The notes under the pieces: generated by a model
Told to the model about the DNA's origin: nothing
The model's input: only the letters and a program-made list of their open reading frames with translations
Database searches by the model: none
Shown: in pieces, positions 55,627 through 64,000 of the stretch
Numbering within the stretch: position 1 is the stretch's first letter
Layout of the letters: the number at the start of each line of letters is the position of its first letter
Position numbers and translations under genes: made by a program
From: Cercophora sp. LCS_1
Taxonomy: Eukaryota; Ascomycota; Sordariomycetes; Sordariales; Lasiosphaeriaceae
DNA length: 64,000 nt
Reading direction: 5' to 3'
Assembly: GCA_036250225.1 (NCBI GenBank)
Contig: JAPZLL010000033.1
Span: forward strand, 248,001 to 312,000

Positions 55627-58443
55627 CTGTGTGAAAGCCCCCAAAGAATTTGGTTCACCTCGTCACCGTCTGCAATGCCCGAATCTGCTAGACTTTCTAG
55701 CTTTGCGATCAAGGGTAGGACTCTCCCGAGCCTCACAATGTCAAGATGATTCTCAATGAAATGGCCCTGGAAATCCTCCGAAGTAATGACAGGAATCGAT
55801 CTGCGAATGTTCGGGAAGTCAAACTTAAAGCCAAGAGCGCATATGAAGGTGGTGTAAGCCATTAACAGAGTCGTGAAGTTGACGCCCTCAAGGAATGGGC
55901 CTCCGGATCCGGACTTCGTATCAGAATCACTGTCTGAGGGGCTTCCAGGCTCATCGGCATCTTCCATCGACAAGTCTTGGTCACTCAACGGCGTGCTCTC
56001 CTCCGAATCTGTGTCTTCGAAAACTTCGTGCGAGTCCTCCATCCGGTTGAGCACTTGGTCCACGAGTATCTCAAGACACTCGTCGAGATACTCCTCGGTT
56101 ACCGGGGCCGAAGGGTCAGGTTTTGCCACGGCGAGCAATACTCTGGCCAGCAATTCTTTGGCGAGGAGAGCCCCCTCATCTTCTGCAATAGCTACAGCTT
56201 CGTAGTCCTGGACCAATCGCCTAGTGTCCTTGAGAAGGTCGACTATATTGTCCTCGAGAGCGAGTTTGGCATGGCAAATCCAGAAGCGAGTGTTCAAGAC
56301 ATCAGGATGGGTGTCTTCTAAATGCATGGCCTGCTCTTGTAGCAGTGTCCGGGCCTCCGACAGACATTCCTCGGAACGGCCCTGGAAATGATGGATTGCA
56401 ACCAGCATGACTCGGCTTGTCTGCGTGGTTCTGTGCTTGCTTCCAAACTTGGACTGTTTGAGTTGGAGCAGGTCGAGCTGTACATTCTGTGCTTCTTCAA
56501 ACAGGCCGAAGTGGAAGAGAATGTTGGCGTGGTAGCTTCGAGCTCCCATCGCCCCGAGGTCTTCCTTGCCGTAGGCGTTCGTATACATCTGAACCGCCTC
56601 CTCAACCGCGTGCAATGATCCTGGGGCGTCTTCTGCCTCTGTCAGGATAGCGGACAAAAGCATCAACTGGGCGAGATAGGCACGGCTTTGGGGGCCTATG
56701 GACTGTTTTCTGGCCTCTAGATCTTGGCGGCAGATGGCTTCGGCTTCTTCAAGTCGACCACCTTCCCGGTATTTGCTCATGGATACTGTGGCTGACGAAG
56801 TAACGTACCCGATCAGGGTGCTCAACCGGTCGTCCCTCGCCGCGTTCCCGGCATCGTAGTACTGCTTGTTGATAAGTTCAAAGTACTCCTGAGTGTCCCA
56901 TGTCGTGTCGGTACACTGGGAATGCCATTGGGCTGCCGCTTGCCGGTTTCGCTTGGTGCCCAGGCCTATCTCGCAGCAAAGCCAAAGCTGCTTTGCGCAA
57001 GGCTTGAAACAGGGGCATCCATTGTGAGATACAACCCTTCGTTTGAGGTCTTGATAGAGCCTGCGCCTCACCATGTAGTCTGCGCTGTCGAGGTCACTCA
57101 GTATGTGGCCGAACTTTCGGTAGTCAGCCTAAACACACCATTAAAATCGGGTTAAGACCTGTACCTCAACAACCTCCTCGCACAACTTGTCAATCTGCAC
57201 CGGCTGAAACCGATGCGGGTTACTTTTGGTGGTCAACAGAACGCCCCAAAGAGCATTGAGAATACGCGCTGGAGGACTCACGGCTTGAGCGTAGGATCCA
57301 TGATGGGAATGATCTCCGCGAAGCCCGCAGCGCGTAGCGTAGGGTCTGGATCCAAAGTCAAGAAAAGGATCTTCCGGAGACATTCCTTCTCAGCACCGCT
57401 GATGTTAGATGATGCATCCATGACGAAGGCGATGAGATCCAGGAGCTTCCTAGTCGCCTTCAGCTCATCGATCATGGAATCGACATTTGCGTTTATGTCT
57501 TGACCCTCTTTCGGCAATAGCAGCCCTTCTGTTATCGCTGTAGAGATCAGTTCCTCCCATAGCATCAAGCGACACACGAGAAGGCCAAAGCTGAAGAGGT
57601 CCATCTTCTGAGCGTCGGCCCACTTGACGGGTTTCCCAGGCTGGTGTTCCGGAGCATACCAACCCTTGGTCCGTGGAACGGTGACCATGTCCGACTGGGA
57701 AGTACCGAAGCAGCTGTAGCCGAAATCGATGACTTTTGCAGTGAGGTTTCCTCCCCCATCTTCGAAAACCAGGACATTATCGGTCTTGATATCGCCGTGA
57801 ACAATTCCTGGGAGGCTCGATTAGGAAAGCTGAAAGCGGAGGCCGCGAGTGACCTACCGAGCATATGCATTCCGTAGCAGGCTTGTGCCACATTGCCGCA
57901 TAGCTTCAACCTCTGGGCAGTCGTTAAGGTACTTCCCTTCGCGGACAGGAAAAGCCGGGTCAATGTGCCATGGGTGGATGCTTCTGTGAGCATGACAGGA
58001 AGCACCTGGTTGAACTCGACGTTGACGTGGAAAGTGATTCCGAGGAGATCGACGACGAACGGGTTGCTTCGGAGGCTTTCGAGGGCCACGAGCTCGTGAA
58101 TCAAAATCTTCAGCTGTTTCACTTCGGCTTTCTCGGTGTTCTCGGCGCCGAAGCTGGCGGCGCTTGCCGTTGGGACTTTGAAGGCCAGTCCATGGTCTTT
58201 GCTCAGGCTGGTCTCAACGACGTTAGATGTCGCGCCTCGTCCTAGAGATCGCAGGCCGAGCCGAAACGTCTCTTCGGAGAAATCGACTTGAAATTTGGCG
58301 GCGATGGAGAGAAAGGTGAGGAGATCCCAGTGCTCATACCTAGCACTGTTGCCAATTTCGCTGGGCCGGTTCCCACCGAGAATGCCCGGCGTTCGTCGAG
58401 GTCGAAGGAAATATGCAAGCGGAGCACGACTGGGCTGCGCCAT
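55611..58443 (-). CDS. Protein kinase fused to a TPR-like helical region
   Basis: Four exons (57858-58443, 57282-57807, 57165-57222, 55611-57128) join in phase to 895 residues. The kinase domain (about 65-365) has RSLGRGATSNVVE, LAFKVPT with the ATP lysine, MHMLGIVHGDIKTDNVLVF at the catalytic loop, VIDFGYSCFG with DFG, and GWYAPEH, so catalytic residues are present. It is followed by LYQDLKRR and a Cys-rich bit (GCPCFKPCAKQLWLCC), then a long helical, TPR-like region (EEAEAICRQDLEARKQ, MGARSYHANILFHFGLFEEA) and an acidic segment near residue 735. Fungal genes of this build are related to NLR-like and incompatibility proteins; the substrate is unknown. It is head-to-head with the hydrolase-pseudokinase gene, about 330 bases apart. 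Confidence 0.85.
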
Positions 58444-58770
58444 CTTAAGGGTTCGACGATCGAGTTCCTGTTATGAAGAATGCTTGGAATTTGTCCGGTA
58501 AACGGAGGTGCGCTTTCGCCCGCAGCCTTTACAAGATTGGTGGGGTGACGCGGCGTGTGGTGCGGGGCGGGCAAGTGCTGTTGTGTAACAAGAAAATGCA
58601 CGCTTGCTTGTCGGGCGTGCCTGCCACGCCGCCTAGCACTTCCATCCAGGCAGTAACGCATCAGGCTCTCCCTCACGCCCCTTCAACTTCTGAGACCCGG
58701 GCGGATCTCGGCACGACGAGCGGTACCAAAGTCCCTGCTCTTCTCGCGCTGCCGAAGAGTGGCACTTTTT
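58444..58770. promoter_or_regulatory. Shared region between two divergent immune-like genes
   Basis: About 330 bases between the kinase-TPR start and the first supported exon of the hydrolase-pseudokinase gene. The missing start exon of the latter may lie here. Joint regulation is inferred from the head-to-head layout. Confidence 0.4.
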
Positions 58771-61521
58771 GATGGTAGAAATGGCCTTCACTGGGTGTTT
58801 TCAGCACTCGGACTGACTCCGAACCAGGATGAACTGGATCGATCGTATCTCGGTATTCGCGAGCGATATCGACCAGAAAATGGAGCAACAATCGAGGCAG
58901 AGTGAGCGAAGCCAGCCTCAGCTGACAAGAGCTACCCGGATACAATTGCTGACCAAGAATCCGCCGCGCTGATAGTATCATAGCTGTTCACGGTCTCGCT
59001 GGAAATCCCTACTGGTCTTGGATCGGGAACACAGCGGAGACGCCACACGTCCATGTCGACTGGCTCAAGGAGCTCCTTCCGGAACTTGTTCCCAGCTGTC
59101 GCATTCTCAGCTTCGGATATGACTCAAGATACATGCGAAATGCACCAAAGAGAGACATCTCGAACTGCGCTGAAGAACTCCTCCACGCTTTGTCGAGCGA
59201 CCGCTCCGACGCCGGTGCCAATGGGCGGCCCATTGTCTTCATTTGCCATTCCCTTGGTGGAATTGTTGTTAAAGAGGTAAGATTGCCGTCATTCATTCCA
59301 ACGGAAATATTTCTCATCTCATCATAGGCGCTTGTCAAGGCGACACTGGCCACCCGGCTCTTCGGCGATATCAGAAACTCGACTCACGCCATCATCTTTC
59401 TCGGGACACCTCACAATGGTTCTTCAGGCGCCAAATACGGCGAGATTCTCGCGAACGTTGCCAAGGCCTTGGGACGCGGATCGGACACCAGGCTCGTCCG
59501 CAGTCTACGAGAGAACTCGCCTGAGCTCATGAAACTGGCAGGAAGCTTCTCTGACATTTACGAGGACTTTGACATCTTCTGTTTTTATGAATTGTACCCC
59601 ATGGCGATGTCAAGAGTGGTGAGTGCTTCCGTTTCAGCAATGAGGCATTTGTCTTGCCTCTAACGCAGTCTTTCAAATGCAAAGATCGTGACACAAGCGT
59701 CCGCAACAATTCCAGGAAGGCCCAGCGATGGTCTCTACGCCGATCACTCGACCATCAGCAAGTTTGCAGACAGCTCTGACCCGAACTTTGTCAAGTTTGC
59801 CAAGGTCCTGAAAAATATGCTCGGTTCGCTTATTAGGGGAGCTGACGGTAGGTGCTCATCCTAGATGCCCACATGCTTCATGTTGTCGCCATTCTCGCTC
59901 ACCGTAAGGACGGGTACTAGGCACCGCAACATATCGAGAGCGGCAACCCTGGGAAGTAACAGCAAAATTGACATCGGAGCTGAGCCAACGCCTAGACGAC
60001 CGCATCCAGCTTCTCCAAACTCTCTCTGGCATTGACCACGACCAGGAGGCCCAGTCCCTCGTTCTGCTTCGGTATCGACTCCAGTCCTGGGCTTTTCAGC
60101 TTGGGCTCTTGGCTCTGTCTGAAACAAGACAACCTCTTCACCCATCACTTGATGGCCCACGCGCCAAGATGCTGAATCAGCATTTGCAAAATATGCTGGA
60201 AGCTCTCGGCGCTTCAGGCGAGCCTCACCGGGGTAGATTTCTCGAAGCATTACGCACCGCGTTCTCCCGAATATCCGGCCTTCTCTCAGCAAATCACGGA
60301 CTGCCCGCAAGCTATCTTACTGCTTCTCTCGCCCTTGAGCCCGCTTCCTCCTTGGGCAGCCAGGTGACCAGTGCCGTGGAGTCAGACCCTGATATTCGAG
60401 CTCTTGTCGCCATGAAGCGCATTTCGATCCTGATGGGGCAATCCACGGTCACCAACCGAACCACCGATGACCCAATTGCTATCGACCTCCGCGCTGAATT
60501 GTCCTTGGACCGCTCGAGCTCCACCACTCTTAGCACTGGCGTTTTTCGCGGCCGGGCGAACGTCGAAGGTGGCGACTGCCTCGTAGAATGGAAGTACTAC
60601 GACCAAATCTGGGGCACCGACGCCGGCAACGTTCTTTTCTCACGCGTTGAGCTGCTGACCGAATTTCTGCGCACCGCATCATCATCCTCCAATGCGGACG
60701 GAGACATCGACCTTCGGATGCTCGAGTGCCTCGGGTACTGCCACGATGAGGACATGAGGAAGCTAGGGCTTGTTTTCGCTCTGCCGAGGGGCTTGACTGA
60801 TCGGCAGCGGTCGGTGGTGAGGCTTGATCAACTCATGACGGCGTACCAGACTCAAGAAAGAACACCCCCATCTGTGGGACATCGGGTGCGGTTGGCAAGG
60901 ATGCTGTGCGAGGCTGTGTTTGGGCTGCATGTGGGCGGGTGGTTTCACAAGGGGCTTTGCGCAAGGAATGTCATCTTTGTCGCCGACGGAGGAGATGCGG
61001 ATCATGGAGACGACAATGAAAACGACGGACTCCCACATGTCTTGGTGGAAAACTTCTCGATCCTTAGCCCGTATCTCATCGGGTTCGAGCATTCACGTCA
61101 AGGGGAGCCGGCAGCGTTTTCAGAGCCCGGCGCAGCAACGGGGCCAATGCGCAGGTTCACGCACCCTGCGTACGGCGACCACGCATCACCGTTGCAGAAG
61201 TACCGGCACGAGTTCGACTACTATTCGTTGGGTTTGGTCCTCATAGAGATCGGATACTGGACACCCTTGGAGCTGCTGCTGGAAGGCCAAGGAGAGCTCT
61301 TAGGCACCCAGGATGAGCACAACACAAAGCTCACACTGGCGCAGCATCTCAATGGACTAGTTGGCGATGTGTTTGAGGCGACTGTCCTTGAGCTGCTCGG
61401 CATGACTTGGAACGGCAACCCTGGAATAGGCTCCGTGGTGGACAACGAGTTCATGGAGACTGCCGCACTGCTCTCTTTCCAGACCAGTATTTTGGAAGGT
61501 CTGGGGAGTGTTCGTATATGA
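58771..61521 (+). CDS. SesB-type alpha/beta hydrolase fused to a pseudokinase, 5' end uncertain
   Basis: Exons 58771-58901, 58958-59276, 59328-59618, 59685-59847 and 59921-61521 join in phase to 834 residues; no ATG was found for the first, so a small upstream exon is missing. Residues 55-250 form an alpha/beta hydrolase of the SesB type: IIAVHGLAGNPYWSW, RILSFGYDSRYMRNA, IVFICHSLGGIVVKEAL with the nucleophile Ser, HAIIFLGTPHNGSS and late YADHSTISKF with a candidate His. A helical stretch follows (AKLTSELSQRLDDRIQLLQT to about 420). The C-terminal kinase-like domain has CLVEWKYYDQIWG, FHKGLCARNVIF in place of HRDLKxxN and LIGFEHSR in place of DFG, so it is a pseudokinase, ending with YDYYSLGLVLIEIGYWTP-type residues (DYYSLGLVLIEIGYW). 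SesB domains act as effector parts of fungal NLRs. Confidence 0.82.
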
Positions 61522-61774
61522 GGCCGTCCCGAACAACAGAGAGCTCAGCCAAGGCTAGTGTACATACAATGAGACTTTCGCTGCCGTCTAAAGATACATA
61601 TTACGGCGCGTCTACAATACGATAGTTATGAGATGGTTCTTGTCTAAACAATAGAGATCTACTTCTCTTGTCATCTACTCTTCTTCCGCATCATCTCTTA
61701 CCCTCCACCGCAGCAACAGCACTTTCAACTGCCTCAACCAAATCAACATGAAACAACGGCCTGTCCAGTCCTCA
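61522..61774. other. Short spacer
   Basis: No feature recognised. Confidence 0.3.
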
Positions 61775-62059
61775 TCAAGGCACCCCCGAAAGCGGATCCT
61801 CGGTCTCGCACCCCGAATCGGTTGCAGTTTTCTCTTGGGTACTATTATGTCTATTTGCCAATACGCGTTGGCGGGAGAGGGAATAGTCGGCGCGCAGATT
61901 TGCTCCATTTTCGTTGACAAGGCCCAGGATGCCAAAGACTTTGCCGCGGGGGTCGGCTGGGGAGCATCTCGAGGTCAGGTGAGGAAGTTGAGAGGTATAA
62001 ACGATTACTGAACCGTTGTCACGGTGCTCGTTTCGCTGTGAAATAGTTTCCTCCCTCAT
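61775..62059 (-). pseudogene. HET-domain gene fragment
   Basis: A minus-strand frame carries PADPRGKVFGILGLVNENGA and LRADYSLS, matching the conserved DPRDKVFGLLGL...PDY phrase in the second half of HET domains (Asp to Gly at one place). Neither the upstream core nor a start or end is present, so this is a fragment. Confidence 0.6.
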
Positions 62060-62603
62060 GGAGTCGGCCGCTTTTCAGTCTGGTGTAAGGAACGCTCGGG
62101 GGCCGCCAAAGTCCTAGCTGACCGAGGGGCTCGTCCGGAGGAATCGGCACGGGAGAACTCAGGGTCGAGGACTTGAAGAAGAGTTCCTCAAGGGGCGAGC
62201 CGTCATTGCAAGCTGCACATCGCGGAACTGGGCCATTGTCGACGACCAGTGGGGCTGAGCAAAACTGCCGATCCTAACGCGCCATTTTGATGTGTGCCCG
62301 ATGCTGGCGTACTGATATGTCGTGCACCAGGAGGACACATGTGAGGTCGTGTTTGGGCAACGGACGATGGTTCATGCTGTGCCCGACACGTGATTGCAGG
62401 GTTGAGGAACTGCAAGCCTTTGCCACATATGTTCACGCATCCTGGGTCTCTTGGCTCAGGCTGGAGTGGCTGAGCATTTCCTTCCGGCTCAAGATTATCT
62501 CGTGTCCATCGACACGATGACCACCGGTGCATTCACTCCCGAGGAAGTCTTGTCCAGATGGAACTATTCACGCTTTTATTGATCTCTCGTCTCCCGGCTT
62601 TAG
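62060..62603. other. Intergenic
   Basis: May hold further decayed HET sequence; no frame is convincing. Confidence 0.3.
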
Positions 62604-64000
62604 TTACACATTAACAGATCTCCGACGACGCCGACCGGGTTTCAGTGTCTCATCATCAACTGGCACTTCAATATACGGGTCCCACTCTTCATCAGGGGCT
62701 TCACCCGGAGCGGAAATAGCGCAGGGCCTCCTGCTATTTTCAATGTACGCCATAGCTTTCTCAAGCTGGCGCATATACTTCCAATACGCTGTATCCCATA
62801 ATGGGGGTTCGTCGAGAGAAATATCAAGCCCTTTGCCCTTGCCGCGACCCTCGTTGGCGTCGGTTGGCTGATCCGGGCCGAGATATTCATCCTCGAATTC
62901 CAAACCTTCATCGCTGGGTTGGTCACTTGGGCCATCCAAGGACATAGTGTCAAAATCATCATCAAATCTGACAGCTCTCTTGGGGCGATTGGGCGATGAT
63001 TGGTCGTCATCATTCCGAGGACTCTTGCGTTCGTCTTGAACAATAACAACGGGGAACTCTCGCCATGGTAGTTCATCCCCCGGTCGGATGTTATTCACTC
63101 CCGCTTTTTGGGTAGTGGAATCGCTGGCAGTCAGTGTGGCTGAGTATTCGGCAAACTTGCGGTTCCAATGGAGCTTGAAATCGTTGTCAAATAGGTCTTC
63201 AACGTATTTGAGCGGGATAGGGTTGGCGGTGCAGCACTTCGGCGGCATGAGTTGCGGGTCCGTCAGAGAACGACTGAAGCTCTTCCGCATGCACCGGATG
63301 CACATCAAGTGGCCACAGCCGAGCTTCACTATGTTGTGCGGAAGCAGTTGATCGTTCATACACACAACGCAGGTGTCTCCTCCGCCTAAGTGGTTACTGG
63401 TTTGTCCGTCAGGACCAGAAATTGCGGGGGAAGAGGGATCAACCTCTTCGTTGCGTGTCTGACCTGGAGCGTCGCTCAGGATATCTTGGGGTGGGCTTGC
63501 ATCGTTTGCTGAAGCTTGCTGAATTTCGGCGTCGTCGTCGTCCGAACAGTCTTCGACGTAAGGACTCCGGTAGTTAGAAGCAAGTGGTGGCACGGCGGGT
63601 CGCTGTGAAATGGTGGCCTCAGACTGATCAATATAGCTCCAGAGCGCCGATGGCTCGGAGACTGCTGTTAAATCCCCGATATTGTGTGTATCTGAAAGGG
63701 GAGATCGAGATCTGTAGTCTTGATGTCAGATTCCCTGAATCCGTTCTCAGTCAACCCGGCTGTTAACTTACATCGCATCCATGCCCGCATCGGGGGAAGC
63801 TGCTTCTGGAATTCCTCCTACTTGGATCCATGGGTGTTGACGTGCTTGATCAACAAGTGGCCGCTTTTCTGGCTTCAGCAGCATCAGGCTTTCCACGAAC
63901 TGTTGTCCGTGGTCGGAGATGCCTCGGCCCTTTAGCCGCGCGGTAGGAAAGCCTCGCCTGCCAGAGCAGTAGTCCGCAAGCTCCTTCAAGTTGGGAAATG
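62604..64000 (-). CDS. Protein kinase-RING finger fusion, N-terminus beyond right edge
   Basis: Two exons are visible: one from the edge to 63772 and one at 63711-62604, joined by a GTAAGT donor and a CTACAG acceptor (reading MDAISRSPLSDTHN). The first exon encodes the end of a kinase C-lobe: FPNLKELADYCSG, QFVESLMLLKPEKRPLVDQA and RQHPWIQ. After an acidic linker comes a RING finger: CVVCMNDQLLPHNIVKLGCG, HLMCIRCMRKSF and PPKCC, followed by PIPLKYVEDLF. That tail resembles RING1 of fungal RBR ligases, but IBR and RING2 are absent. The C-terminal part is acidic with a basic end. RING fingers pass ubiquitin from E2 enzymes to substrates. The gene would combine phosphorylation and ubiquitin ligation. 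Confidence 0.75.

Noticed and set aside
1..64000. CRISPR array, operon structure, bacterial-type ribosome sites
   Set aside because: Introns and gene families show a fungal nuclear genome; no regular spacer repeats were seen.

Overview
The window is nuclear DNA of a filamentous ascomycete, probably a sordariomycete. Genes are interrupted by short GT-AG introns (mostly 45-130 bases). The families present are typical of Pezizomycotina: dicer-like 2, DUF1996, DUF3433, DUF4419, PTH11-type receptor, modin-like, WSC, HET and 2EXR proteins, plus a Pot2/Fot1-type transposon. Exon borders below were placed by eye from splice motifs, reading phase and family resemblance. No RNA or database evidence was available.

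Left part (1-24 kb). A broken membrane-protein gene runs off the left edge. It is followed by a small secreted protein, dicer-like 2 (minus strand), a DUF4419 gene, an SRPK-type kinase with upstream ORFs, an NADP-dependent alkenal reductase, a secreted cysteine-rich GPI-type protein, a DUF3433 membrane protein, a GNAT acetyltransferase, a 5'-incomplete membrane protein and a DUF1996 secreted protein.

Middle part (24-44 kb). This holds a HET-domain protein, an odd binuclear-zinc-cluster protein, a mitochondrial-type thioredoxin, a WSC-domain secreted protein, an aminoglycoside-phosphotransferase-like kinase, a modin-like protein, a secreted GMC oxidoreductase, a PTH11-like receptor and an acyl-thioesterase-like hydrolase.

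Right part (44-64 kb). This looks like accessory, fast-turnover DNA. It contains HET-gene relics, an ankyrin protein, a decayed secreted protein, a TA-flanked Pot2/Fot1-like transposon whose transposase frame carries seven TAA/TAG stops and no frameshift (a repeat-induced point mutation pattern), a broken 2EXR gene and a broken membrane-protein gene. Next to these sits a head-to-head pair that looks like fungal innate-immunity or allorecognition machinery. One gene fuses a protein kinase to a long helical TPR-like region. The other fuses an alpha/beta hydrolase of the SesB type to a degenerate kinase domain. The right edge cuts a kinase-RING fusion gene.

The most interesting signals are (1) this divergent kinase-TPR / hydrolase-pseudokinase pair, and (2) a dicer-like 2 whose two RNase III domains have each lost a different half of the catalytic carboxylates while the frame and helicase motifs remain intact.
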